A stretch of 64,000 bases of DNA from Planomonospora parontospora (GTDB lineage Bacteria; Actinomycetota; Actinomycetes; Streptosporangiales; Streptosporangiaceae), in assembly GCA_014647935.1 (NCBI GenBank), contig BMQD01000003.1, positions 372,001 through 436,000 of the forward strand. The letters run 5' to 3'. Under the pieces are notes generated by a model. It did not search any database. It had not been told where the DNA came from and saw only the letters and a list, made by a program, of their open reading frames with translations. Made by a program: the position numbers and the translations under genes. Shown here one piece after another: positions 24,100-32,437 of the stretch. Every line of letters begins with the position of its first letter. Positions within the stretch are counted from its first letter, which is position 1.

Positions 24100-24855
24100 C
24101 TACCGCGCGGCGGGGGAGAAGCGACCCCGGGCCACCAGTTCGACGGTGACCAGCACGGCCACCGCCTCGGCGGCCAGCAGCGCGACCAGGACGACGAGCT
24201 GGACCACGCCGGCGTGCAGCGGATCGGCCCCGCCGAGCAGCATGCCGACGAACGCCCCCGGCAGGGTGACCAGGCCCACGGTCCTGGTCTGGTCCAGCGC
24301 GGGCACCAGCGCCTGGGCCGCCGCCGGACGGCAGATCTCCAGGGCCGCGTCCCGGCCGGAGAAGCCGAGCGAGAGCGCCGCCTCGACCTCGCCGCGCCGC
24401 TGGGTCAGCTCGTCGACCGCGCGCCTGCCCGCCAGCGCCGTGGCCGTCAGGCAGCCGCCCAGCAGGATGCCCGCGACCGGGATCAGCGCGATGCCCTCGG
24501 GCGGGACGGTCCCGGTGCCGGTCAGCAACAGGAAGACCGGCAGGGTTCCCGTCCCGATGGGCACGGCCGCCCACCAGGCGGTCGCCCCGGAGGTGATCCG
24601 GCGTCCCGCCGTCAGACTCGCCACGCCGTACATGACCAGGACGAAGGCGGCCGCCGCCGCCGGTCGCTCGACGGCCCACACGATGACCAGTGAGACCGCG
24701 CCGAGCTGCGCGGCGGCGCGCAGGCACGCGGTGAGCACGGCCCGGCCGTGCCCGAGGCGGCCGAGCAGGGCGACGGCGGCGCCCGCGAGGGCGAGGGCGA
24801 CGACAACGGCGGCGGTGGCCGGGGACAGGGCGATGGTGCTCACGGGCAAGAGCAT
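24100..24855 (-). CDS. fetB: FetB/UPF0014-family ABC transporter permease
   Basis: A 251-residue membrane protein with about seven helices that matches the FetB (YbbM) family, for example LRAAAQLGAVSLVIVWAVER, LTQRRGEVEAALSLGFSGRD and TVGLVTLPGAFVGMLLGGAD. In E. coli, FetAB exports iron under oxidative stress. The ATPase FetA usually sits next door but is absent here, so the partner must be elsewhere. The ATG at 24855 follows AGGA. It converges with the CPBP gene. Confidence 0.88.
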   Translation of the reverse strand: MLLPVSTIALSPATAAVVVALALAGAAVALLGRLGHGRAVLTACLRAAAQLGAVSLVIVWAVERPAAAAAFVLVMYGVASLTAGRRITSGATAWWAAVPIGTGTLPVFLLLTGTGTVPPEGIALIPVAGILLGGCLTATALAGRRAVDELTQRRGEVEAALSLGFSGRDAALEICRPAAAQALVPALDQTRTVGLVTLPGAFVGMLLGGADPLHAGVVQLVVLVALLAAEAVAVLVTVELVARGRFSPAAR

Positions 24856-24888
24856 GTCCTACCGGCGGGCGGGCTGAGCCGGACGGGC

Positions 24889-24954
24889 GGGACGGGCCGG
24901 GGCGGTGGGCGGGACAGGCCGGAGCGGTGGGCGGGACGGGCCGGGGCGGTGGGC
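24889..24954. repeat. three 22-bp G-rich tandem repeats
   Basis: The unit GGGACGGGCCGGGGCGGTGG plus GC occurs at 24889, 24911 (two substitutions) and 24933. GGG runs then continue to about 25080. The plus strand is strongly G-rich across the whole 24880-25080 gap and could form quadruplexes. No gene is visible there. Confidence 0.85.
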
Positions 24955-25086
24955 GGGACAGGGGGCGCGAAGGGGCCGCGGGACGGGGGAACTAGATGGG
25001 AGGGACCGCGGGACGGGGTAACGGCGCGGGGAGGGACCGGGAGGCGGGGTGGGGAGGGACCGTGGGACCGGGAGGGCGGGGCGCCG

Positions 25087-25806
25087 TCAGGTGGTGACGA
25101 CCCGCTTGAAGGGTTCGGCGTAGCGGTCGGCGCCGAACCCGGCGTGCTGCGCCATGAGGGCGAAGCGCTCCCTGAGGGCGTCCTCCAGGCCCTGGACGTG
25201 GCCGGTCTGGCTCTTGTGCGCGCGCAGCGCCGCGAGCTTGCGCCCGAAGGTCTCGGTGACGTCCACGTAGTGGTCCGGCGTCTCGTGCCCGTTCAGCCAG
25301 ACCTCGCGCACCGTCCAGGCCGCGAGGCCCTCGTCCTGCAGCAGTTCGGGGAAGGCGTAGGGGTTGCGGGCGTCGGGGTAGACGGCGTCCAGGGCGGCAC
25401 CGCCGACGGCCCGGTGATCGGGGTGGCTGGGGGCGATGAAGGAGTAGTTGCGCTCGGGCGTGTGGGTGATCACCAGGTCGGGGCGGACCTGGCGGACGAC
25501 CCGGGCGATGTCGCGCCGCAGGTCCAGGCTCTGCTCCACGGTCCCGTCGCGGTAACCGAGGAACCGCACGTCCCGCACGCCCACGATCTCCGCGGCGGCG
25601 CGCTGCTCGGCCCGGCGGAGTTCGGCCATGCCGCCGTTGTCCAGCGCGCGGTCGGAACCGCCCGCGTCGCCGTCGGTCACCACGCAGTAGACCACCTCGA
25701 CACCCCGGTCGGTGAACCGCGCGATGGTCGCCGCGGCGGCGAAGTCGACGTCGTCCGGGTGCGCGGTCACCGCGAGCACCCGGCTGATCTCGTTCTCGGG
25801 GAGCAT
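25087..25806 (-). CDS. PIG-L family deacetylase
   Basis: A 239-residue LmbE/PIG-L protein. The zinc motif is AHPDD (residues 15-19) with the distal HPDH in FIAPSHPDHRAVGGAALDAV, and the catalytic Asp of AHPDDVDF. These hydrolases remove acetyl groups from N-acetylglucosaminyl compounds; mycothiol and bacillithiol pathway enzymes belong here. The family includes MshB and Mca, but this one could act on another sugar. The ATG at 25806 has AGGAAGG upstream. It is divergent from pcrA. Confidence 0.88.
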   Translation of the reverse strand: MLPENEISRVLAVTAHPDDVDFAAAATIARFTDRGVEVVYCVVTDGDAGGSDRALDNGGMAELRRAEQRAAAEIVGVRDVRFLGYRDGTVEQSLDLRRDIARVVRQVRPDLVITHTPERNYSFIAPSHPDHRAVGGAALDAVYPDARNPYAFPELLQDEGLAAWTVREVWLNGHETPDHYVDVTETFGRKLAALRAHKSQTGHVQGLEDALRERFALMAQHAGFGADRYAEPFKRVVTT

Positions 25807-25866
25807 GTGGGCCCTTCCTGCCTTCGGTTCCTCCGGCCGGCACCGTGATCGGCGTCCCGCCCGACC

Positions 25867-25980
25867 GTGACAACCGTCCGCGCGCCCCCCGGCATTCCTC
25901 ATCCGGCCGTGACGGCCGTCCGCGCGCCCCCCGGCATTCCTCATCCGGCCGTGACGACCGTCCGTACCCCGGTGTTCCTC
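25867..25980. repeat. 42-bp tandem repeats between PIG-L and pcrA
   Basis: The 42-bp unit starting GTGACAACCGTCCGCG repeats at 25867 and 25909, with one difference, and partly at 25951-25980. It sits just upstream of pcrA, so it may be part of its promoter region. Confidence 0.9.
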
Positions 25981-26027
25981 GCCCGGGTGTGGACCCGGTT
26001 GTCGGTGAGCCGCCTTAACCTAGGGAG

Positions 26028-28280
26028 GTGCCGATCCCAGCCGATTCCCTGACCCACCCGCTGCTCGACGGGCTCAACCCCCAGCAGCGCGAGGCCGTCG
26101 TGCACCACGGCAGCCCGCTGCTCATCGTGGCGGGCGCCGGTTCGGGCAAGACGCGGGTGCTGACCCACCGCGTCGCCTACCTGCTGGCCGAGCGGGGCGT
26201 GCATCCGCAGGAGATCCTGGCGATCACCTTCACGAACAAGGCCGCCAAGGAGATGAAGGAGCGGGTCGACCGGCTGGTCGGGCCCCGCTCCGCGGCGATG
26301 TGGGTGATGACCTTCCACAGCGCGTGCGTGCGGATCCTGCGGCGCGAGGCCAAGCGGCTGGGTTTCCCCTCCGGCTTCTCCATCTACGACCAGGCCGACG
26401 CCCAGCGGCTCATGGCCATGGTCTGCCGGGAGATGGACCTCGATCCCAAGCGCTACCCGCCGCGCTCCTTCTCCGCCCAGGTCAGCAACTTCAAGAACGA
26501 GCTCGTCGACTACGAGACGGCGGCGGCCCAGGCGGCCACGCACATGGAGCGCACGCTCGCCGAGGCCTACAAGCTCTACCAGCAGCGGCTGACCGAGGCC
26601 GGCGCGATGGACTTCGACGACCTGATCATGCTGACGGTCACGCTGCTGCAGATCTTCCCCGAGGTGGCCGAGCACTACCGCCGCCGCTGGCGGCACGTCA
26701 TGGTCGACGAGTACCAGGACACCAACCACGCCCAGTACACCCTGATCAGGGAACTCGTCGGCCGCCCCGAGCTGCGCACCGCCGACGGCGACCTGGTCCG
26801 GGAGGGCACGTCCGGCATCGCCCCGGCCGAGCTGTGCGTGGTGGGCGACGCCGACCAGTCGATCTACGCCTTCCGGGGCGCGACGATCCGCAACATCCTG
26901 GAGTTCGAGCGCGACTACCCGGACGCGAAGACGATCCTGCTGGAGCAGAACTACCGCTCCACCCAGACGATCCTGTCCGCGGCCAACGCGGTGATCTCGC
27001 GCAACGAGAGCCGCAAGCCCAAGAATCTCTGGTCCGACCAGGGGGCCGGACCGAAGATCGTCGGCTACGTGGCCGACGACGAGCACGACGAGGCCATGTT
27101 CGTCGCGCAGGAGGTCGACCGGCTCACCGACACCGAGGACGTGGTCCCCGGCCAGGTGGCCGTGTTCTACCGGACCAACGCCGCCTCCCGCGTCTTCGAG
27201 GAGACGTTCATCCGGACCGGCCTGCCGTACAAGGTGGTGGGCGGGGTGCGCTTCTACGAGCGCAAGGAGGTCCGCGACCTGCTGGCCTACCTGCGGGTGC
27301 TGGCCAACCCCGGTGACGTCGTCTCGCTGCGCCGCATCCTCAACGTGCCCAAGCGCGGCATCGGGGACCGGGCCGAGGCGATGGTGGAGGCGTTCGCGGC
27401 GCGCGAGCGCATCCCGTTCGCCGACGCGCTGCGCCGGGCGGACGAGGCGCCGGGCATGGCCACCCGCTCGCTCAAGGCGATCAGGGACTTCGTCGCGCTC
27501 CTGGACGACCTGTCGGTCAAGGCCGAGGGCATGCCGCCGTCGGCGCTGGCCCAGGAGGTGCTGGTGACCACCGGCTACCGGGCGGAGCTGGAGAACTCCG
27601 ACGACCCGCAGGACGAGAGCCGCCTGGAGAACCTGGACGAGCTGGTCTCGGTGGCCTCGGAGTTCGAGGAGGCCAGCCCCGAGGGCACGCTCGTGGAGTT
27701 CCTGGAGCAGGTCTCGCTGGTGGCCGACGCCGACCAGATCCCGGCGGAGGACGGCGGGCAGGGCGTGGTCACGCTGATGACCCTGCACACGGCCAAGGGC
27801 CTGGAGTTCCCGGTGGTCTTCCTCACCGGCATGGAGGACGGCGTCTTCCCGCACATGCGCTCCCTCGGCGAGCCGAAGGAGCTGGAGGAGGAGCGCCGCC
27901 TGGCCTACGTCGGCATCACCCGCGCCGAGCAGCGCCTGTACGTCTCGCGGGCGGCGGTCCGCAGCTCGTGGGGCTCCCCGTCGTTCAACCCGGCCTCCCG
28001 CTTCGTCTCCGAGATCCCGTCCGAGCTGGTCGACTGGCGCAGCGACCCGAAGAAGAACGCCTGGACCGCCGCGACCCGCCGCGAGCCCTCCCGTACGGCC
28101 CCCGCCCGCAAGCCCGGCGGCCGGAAGATCCCCGACCTCTCTCCGGGGGACCGCGTCACCCACGACCAGTACGGCCTGGGCACGGTCGTCTCGGTCGACG
28201 GCGACAAGGCGAAGGTCGACTTCGGCAGCGGCGGGGCCAAGACCCTGATGCTGGCCTACGCGCCGCTGGAGAAGCTCTGA
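26028..28280 (+). CDS. pcrA: ATP-dependent DNA helicase PcrA/UvrD
   Basis: A 750-residue SF1A helicase. Walker A is AGAGSGKT (35-42) and Walker B/DExQ is VDEYQD (about 226-231). Motif Ia is ITFTNKAAKEM, motif III GDADQSIYAFRGA, motif V LMTLHTAKGLEFPVV, and motif VI AYVGITRAEQRLYVS. The C-terminus carries the Tudor-like SPGDRVTHDQYGLGTVVSV that contacts RNA polymerase in PcrA. It unwinds DNA in repair and displaces RecA. The GTG at 26028 immediately follows AGGGAG, too close for an ordinary ribosome site. A start a few codons downstream or a short leader is possible. Length is normal. Confidence 0.93.
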   Translation: MPIPADSLTHPLLDGLNPQQREAVVHHGSPLLIVAGAGSGKTRVLTHRVAYLLAERGVHPQEILAITFTNKAAKEMKERVDRLVGPRSAAMWVMTFHSACVRILRREAKRLGFPSGFSIYDQADAQRLMAMVCREMDLDPKRYPPRSFSAQVSNFKNELVDYETAAAQAATHMERTLAEAYKLYQQRLTEAGAMDFDDLIMLTVTLLQIFPEVAEHYRRRWRHVMVDEYQDTNHAQYTLIRELVGRPELRTADGDLVREGTSGIAPAELCVVGDADQSIYAFRGATIRNILEFERDYPDAKTILLEQNYRSTQTILSAANAVISRNESRKPKNLWSDQGAGPKIVGYVADDEHDEAMFVAQEVDRLTDTEDVVPGQVAVFYRTNAASRVFEETFIRTGLPYKVVGGVRFYERKEVRDLLAYLRVLANPGDVVSLRRILNVPKRGIGDRAEAMVEAFAARERIPFADALRRADEAPGMATRSLKAIRDFVALLDDLSVKAEGMPPSALAQEVLVTTGYRAELENSDDPQDESRLENLDELVSVASEFEEASPEGTLVEFLEQVSLVADADQIPAEDGGQGVVTLMTLHTAKGLEFPVVFLTGMEDGVFPHMRSLGEPKELEEERRLAYVGITRAEQRLYVSRAAVRSSWGSPSFNPASRFVSEIPSELVDWRSDPKKNAWTAATRREPSRTAPARKPGGRKIPDLSPGDRVTHDQYGLGTVVSVDGDKAKVDFGSGGAKTLMLAYAPLEKL

Positions 28281-28354
28281 TCTCGGTCCTTCTACGGCTT
28301 GCGGAACGCACCAGCTCACCACAGGAGGGCCGGCGGGGAGATGCGGCGGCGCCG

Positions 28355-28383
28355 GATCCCTCGGCTCATGCGACCGAGGGATC
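28355..28383 (+). terminator. pcrA terminator candidate
   Basis: GATCCCTCGG (28355-28364) pairs perfectly with CCGAGGGATC (28374-28383) around nine bases, 75 bp after pcrA. ATTCC follows instead of a long U-tract. Confidence 0.6.
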
Positions 28384-28562
28384 ATTCCGTGTCGATGTCA
28401 GCCTCTCCCAGAAGCTCCTCGGGGGCGAAGCTCCACTTCCTGCGCTTTCTGGAAGCATCGATAGTTCTCTACGGAGAAGCGGGTCAACGGCATGCGGGTC
28501 ACCGTAGTCCCAACTCCTGGGACATAGGCCCGGATTGATCACATCTCTTGGAAGCCGGTGGA

Positions 28563-28579
28563 CCAGAGGGAACCTCTGG
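28563..28579. other. 7-bp hairpin
   Basis: CCAGAGG and CCTCTGG flank GAA. It lies in the 508-bp gap 28281-28788, in which no gene was recognised. Confidence 0.5.
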
Positions 28580-28686
28580 CGGTGATATGTCATGTCTTGC
28601 TGGTATGTCGAAGTTGCCTGGCCTCTTGAAGCGGCTGGGTCTGTCCCAGGCTGGACCGCCCTATCGTGAGGCCTCTGCCGGAATCG

Positions 28687-28717
28687 ACACCTCTCGGACC
28701 GCAGGTCCGAGAGGTGT
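28687..28717. terminator. 14-bp hairpin between convergent genes
   Basis: ACACCTCTCGGACC (28687-28700) pairs with 28704-28717 around GCA. It lies between pcrA and the secreted-protein gene and could stop transcription from both sides. Confidence 0.7.
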
Positions 28718-28720
28718 GAA

Positions 28721-28745
28721 CGCCCGGCGGAGCATCCGCCGGGCG
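28721..28745. terminator. 11-bp hairpin between convergent genes
   Basis: CGCCCGGCGGA (28721-28731) pairs with TCCGCCGGGCG (28735-28745), again with a GCA loop. It is three bases after the 14-bp hairpin. A weaker 7-bp stem follows at 28755-28774. Confidence 0.7.
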
Positions 28746-28788
28746 CCCGGTCACCGGCCGGAGGGGACCGGCCGCGAGACGTCTGTGA

Positions 28789-29667
28789 TCACTTGGTGAC
28801 CAGCGGGATCGCGGTCTCGCTCGCGCCCTCTTCGAGGTCCTTGACCTCGGCGACCTCGTCGGCCGACGGGGCCTTCACCGAGACCTTGGCGCCCCAGCGG
28901 GTGTATTCGGTCTCGACCGTGACGGAGGAGTCCTTCCCGGTCGCGTAGGTGGTCGACAGCCTGGTGGGGAGCCGGTCGGCGCCGAACGCCATCCTCCAGG
29001 TCACCACGGTCTTGGCGTCCTTGGCGGAGGGCTTCTGCAGGATCGAGGTCCGGAACCACGGCGAGACCTTGTAGAGCTCACCGAAGGTGATCTTCCCGCT
29101 GTAACCCCCGGTCTGCTTGACGGCGTGCGCGAGCAAGGCCTTGAGCGTCGCGGGCTCGGCCGGGTTCACCAGCTGGCTCATCGAGCCGTAGGTGCCGTTG
29201 ATGGGGCCGGGGAAGCGGAGCCAGGTCTTGCCGGAGGGCAGGAACTCGCCGAAGACGCCGCCGGAGAGGTAGGAGACGTTCTTCACCCGGATGGTCCGCT
29301 CGGGCTTGGCGAGCCCGGCGAGCATCTTGGCGAAGTTCGCGTTGTCCTCGCCGCTCGACTCCTCGGCGATCGCCCCGAACTCCTCGAGGTCGCTGGCCTT
29401 GATGCGCAGCTTGGTGGTGTGGTCGGACGCGGCGACCCCGGAACGGCCGAACTGGAGGACGCCCGTCCGGGTCGAGAAGACCTGGCGGGTGTTCCCGGTG
29501 ACCAGCTTCGTCTTGTCGGAGAAGCTCACCCCGCGGCCGGCGCCGAGCTTGCTCTGCAGCGCGGCGAGGGGATCGGCGGGCGCCTGCGCGTGGGCGGCCG
29601 AGGCGAGCGTGGGGACGGCCAGACCTGCTGCCGCGGCACAGGCCAGACCGGCGATGAAACGCTTCAA
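28789..29667 (-). CDS. secreted protein of unknown function (LppX/LolA-like pattern)
   Basis: A 292-residue secreted protein. A TTG start at 29667 with GGGAG seven bases upstream gives LKRFIAGLACAAAAGLAVPT, a signal peptide with likely cleavage after A-H-A. The mature part is beta-rich, with no catalytic motif seen. A block of shared residues near the C-terminus (LYKVSPWFRT, then TRWGAKVSVKAP) recurs in the next two genes. The overall pattern resembles outer-layer lipid-carrier lipoproteins such as LppX/LprG, but there is no lipobox cysteine. Function unknown. Confidence 0.7.
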   Translation of the reverse strand: MKRFIAGLACAAAAGLAVPTLASAAHAQAPADPLAALQSKLGAGRGVSFSDKTKLVTGNTRQVFSTRTGVLQFGRSGVAASDHTTKLRIKASDLEEFGAIAEESSGEDNANFAKMLAGLAKPERTIRVKNVSYLSGGVFGEFLPSGKTWLRFPGPINGTYGSMSQLVNPAEPATLKALLAHAVKQTGGYSGKITFGELYKVSPWFRTSILQKPSAKDAKTVVTWRMAFGADRLPTRLSTTYATGKDSSVTVETEYTRWGAKVSVKAPSADEVAEVKDLEEGASETAIPLVTK

Positions 29668-29877
29668 GTGGATTCTCCCGTGTATTCCCTCCACCCCGTT
29701 CGGGAGGGACCCGGACATCCTTCCGAATCCAGATCACAATGAAGTCTCGTTAAATGCGGCATATGCCGAATTGGTGATGGATATTCCGTGCAGAACGCCG
29801 CAGTCCGGTCGGGCGGCGGCTCCGGGGGCGGAGGGTCGGTCGGGTGACCGGCGGTTCCGGGGGGCGGAGAGAAACGG

Positions 29878-30762
29878 TCAGCCGACCGGCAGCGTCGGAG
29901 GAGGGGAGAGATCGCCGCCGACCCGGCCCGCGTCGGCGGTGTCCTCCGGAGGCGGGGGCGCCAGTGTCACGTCCGAGCCCCAGCCGGTGTAGCGGGTGTC
30001 CGCGACCGTGACGGTGGGCCGCTTCGGCGTCCCGGGGACGGGCTGCCTCCAGGTGGTCGTCAGGCGGCGGGCCAGGTTCGACCGGTCCAGCCAGAGCCGG
30101 AAGCCGACCGTGATCTTCGCGCTCCGGCCCTTCGGCGGCCCGGCGAGCCGGTCGCGGAAGGAGGGGGAGACGCGGTAGAGCGTGCGCAGCGTCACGGTGC
30201 CCTGGTGGTACGCGCCGGAGGGCAGCCTCCGCTTCACCGAGCTGTGGGAGAGCAGGACGCCCAGGGTGGCCGGTTCGAAGACGTTCACGATCTGCGGCAG
30301 CGCCGCGGTCTGCTTGATGTTCGCCGGGCCGATCAGCCCGAGCCAGCTCTTGCCCTCGGGCAGCCAGGTCTCGTAACCCGGCCCGGACAGGTACGCCTCG
30401 TTCGGGAAGCAGATCACCCGGGTCGAGCCGAGCCGCCGCCCGATCAGGCCCTCGAACTCCCGGATCGCCCCGCGTCCCGCCTCCGTGCGCCCCGTCGTGT
30501 CCGTGGCGTACACCCCCGAGGCGTCGAACTCCACCCGGCCTCTGCGCCAGATGGTGACGACCGCCCTGCCGTCCCGGTGGACCCGTCCGACATCGGATAT
30601 CCGCAGCCCGGTGTGCTCGACGAAGTGCCGTCTCAGCGCCGTCACGGGCGACGGCGCTCCCTGTGCCGTACCCGGCTGTGACGGTGCGGCCTGCGCCGTA
30701 CCCGGCTGCGGCAGTGCGGTGGACAGTACCACCGCGACGAGCGGAACGGCCCACCGTCTCAT
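29878..30762 (-). CDS. secreted protein, paralogue of 28789-29667
   Basis: A 294-residue protein with a signal peptide (MRRWAVPLVAVVLSTALP) followed by an imperfect repeat QPGTAQAAPS / QPGTAQGAPS. The mature part is a divergent paralogue of the upstream gene: EPATLGVLLSHSS, LYRVSPSFRDRL and TRYTGWGSDVTLAP match its counterparts. The ATG at 30762 has GGGAGAT upstream. Function unknown. Confidence 0.7.
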   Translation of the reverse strand: MRRWAVPLVAVVLSTALPQPGTAQAAPSQPGTAQGAPSPVTALRRHFVEHTGLRISDVGRVHRDGRAVVTIWRRGRVEFDASGVYATDTTGRTEAGRGAIREFEGLIGRRLGSTRVICFPNEAYLSGPGYETWLPEGKSWLGLIGPANIKQTAALPQIVNVFEPATLGVLLSHSSVKRRLPSGAYHQGTVTLRTLYRVSPSFRDRLAGPPKGRSAKITVGFRLWLDRSNLARRLTTTWRQPVPGTPKRPTVTVADTRYTGWGSDVTLAPPPPEDTADAGRVGGDLSPPPTLPVG

Positions 30763-30973
30763 CGGATCTCCCTCAACCGGAAGCCAGGATCCGCCAAGCT
30801 AGGCCACCCGCGCCCGCGCGGCTATGCCGCAGGCTGACAACTCCGCCTTCCGGTTTTGCACGGAGATGAGCCGTTCCGGTCGGGAACGCCCAGGGAACCG
30901 GACCGCCGATGGGGAAACGGCGCGTTCTCCGGTGGAGGGCGGAGGTGATACATGCCCACGGGATATCGATGTT

Positions 30974-30992
30974 CCGCGCGATATTCGCGCGG
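30974..30992. other. 8-bp hairpin
   Basis: CCGCGCGA and TCGCGCGG flank TAT. It lies in the 447-bp gap 30763-31209, which shows no gene. Confidence 0.5.
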
Positions 30993-31087
30993 TGGAGGGC
31001 CGTTCACTGATTGCATGAGGGCGCGAGACGCGGCGACGGATGGACCGGTCATGGAAAGGCCGCCTCGCGGGGTGGGGTGCCCATTAC

Positions 31088-31131
31088 GGGAAACGGCCGG
31101 GAGCGGTTTCCGCCGCTCCCGGCCGTTTCCC
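31088..31131 (-). terminator. 19-bp perfect hairpin
   Basis: GGGAAACGGCCGGGAGCGG (31088-31106) pairs with 31113-31131 over TTTCCG. It is about 80 bp after the stop of the truncated paralogue, so it is a likely terminator there. Confidence 0.65.
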
Positions 31132-31137
31132 GGCCGC

Positions 31138-31165
31138 GCCCGCGTACGGCATGCCGTACGCGGGC
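31138..31165. other. 28-bp perfect palindrome
   Basis: A palindrome without a loop, centred at 31151/31152 with GGCATGCC in the middle and CGCGTAC arms. It lies six bases beyond the 19-bp hairpin. Confidence 0.8.
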
Positions 31166-31209
31166 CGCACCCCGCCCGGCCCTGGTGGCGGTGCCCGGCC
31201 CGGCCCCTG

Positions 31210-31668
31210 TCAGCCGCCGTTGCGGTGCGAGCCCAGGGTGTTGACGAGTTCCTTGGGGTCGGGCGCGTCGGAGGGCAGGTCCTTCTCGTCGATGACCTGA
31301 TCGGCGGGCGGGGCGGTGACGGTGACCTTCGAGCCCCAGCCGCTGAAGCGGGTGTCGGACGTCGTGGTCAGCGACGACTTGCCGACGGCGAGGGTCTCGG
31401 AGACCGCCGCGCGCCGGGGCAGGCCCTTGCCGTCGAGCCAGAGCCGCCAGGAGAGCTCGGCCTTGGCTGACTCACCGGTCGGCTTGGTGCGGAGGGCGGC
31501 GCGGAAGCCCGGGGAGAGCTTGTACGGCTCCGCGTAGGTCAGGGTGCCCTGGTGCCGGAGGCCGTCGCGGGAGTGCTTGCCGGAGGGGTCCTTCACCAGG
31601 GCGGCCGGCACGACCGGCTCCAGTACGTCGGGGTGCTGGAGGAAGAGGGGGCCGCCCTTGCCGCCCAC
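31210..31668 (-). pseudogene. truncated third paralogue of the secreted protein
   Basis: The frame encodes only the C-terminal half of the family: VLEPVVPAALVKDPSG, YKLSPGFRAALRTKP and TRFSGWGSKVTVTAPP match the paralogues at 28789-29667 and 29878-30762. There is no signal peptide and no upstream continuation; a TGA precedes the first in-frame GTG by one codon. It is therefore most likely an N-terminally deleted copy. The B12-binding gene starts on the other strand about 180 bp away. Confidence 0.7.
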
Positions 31669-31845
31669 CTGTCAGGTAACGATCATCTGTGAGTCCGGGT
31701 TCCGCGCCCCGGGGACGCGGGGCCCGGTCCCGCGGTTCCGCGCCCCGCAAGGTTCCGGGCGCGGGGAGTCCGACCCCGTCGGGCCGGTTACGCTGCGGAC
31801 AGCCGCCGCCCACGAGTGGGCGGGACGCAGACGAGGAGGTCTGTC

Positions 31846-32253
31846 ATGGATGCCGAGCCGAGGATCCGCGTCGTCATCGCCAAGCCGGGGCTGGACGGCC
31901 ACGACCGGGGCGTGAAGATCGTGGCCAGGGCGTTGCGGGACGCCGGGATGGAGGTCGTCTACACCGGCCTGCACCAGACGCCCGAGCAGATCGTGCGCAC
32001 CGCCGTGCAGGAGGACGCCGCAGCGGTCGGCCTGTCGATCCTGTCGGGGGCTCACATGACCCTCTTCGCCAAGGTGATCGAGTTGCTCAGGGAGAACGAC
32101 GCGGGCGACATCGTGGTGTTCGGCGGCGGGATCATTCCGGAGGACGACATGCCCGAGTTGGAGAGGATGGGCGTCGCCCGGATCTTCACGCCGGGGGCGA
32201 CCACGGAGGAGATCGTCGAGTGGGTGCGGAGCGCCGTTCCCGCCCGGGTCTGA
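31846..32253 (+). CDS. standalone B12-binding subunit (acyl-CoA mutase small subunit-like)
   Basis: A 135-residue protein with the cobalamin-binding Rossmann fold. The base-off ligand motif [10 protein letters not shown] (D-x-H-x-x-G) is at about residues 18-27, followed by LSILSGAHM and [11 protein letters not shown]. This matches the small subunit of isobutyryl-CoA/methylmalonyl-CoA-type mutases, which work with a separate large subunit. No large subunit gene is in the window. As I recall, the Streptomyces coelicolor icmB gene (SCO4800) also sits near sucCD. The ATG at 31846 has GAGGAGG upstream. Confidence 0.88.
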   Translation: MDAEPRIRVVIAKPGLDGHDRGVKIVARALRDAGMEVVYTGLHQTPEQIVRTAVQEDAAAVGLSILSGAHMTLFAKVIELLRENDAGDIVVFGGGIIPEDDMPELERMGVARIFTPGATTEEIVEWVRSAVPARV

Positions 32254-32437
32254 CCCGCCTCCCCGCCGTACGGGCCGCCGCGCCCGTGATGTGAGCCGCA
32301 GCACGGCCCCGGTGACCTCGCCGGGGCGCTGGGGAGGCTAGGCTTCATTGGCGCAAAAATCGCGAGGCTCCCCTCACTGTCGTGGAGCCGGACCGCCGAC
32401 ATCTGTACACCAGCCGGACAAGCAAGGACGGACCCTC

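Noticed and set aside
28548-28799. Short plus-strand frame in the pcrA downstream gap
   Set aside because: It runs through the two strongest hairpins, so it is unlikely to be coding.
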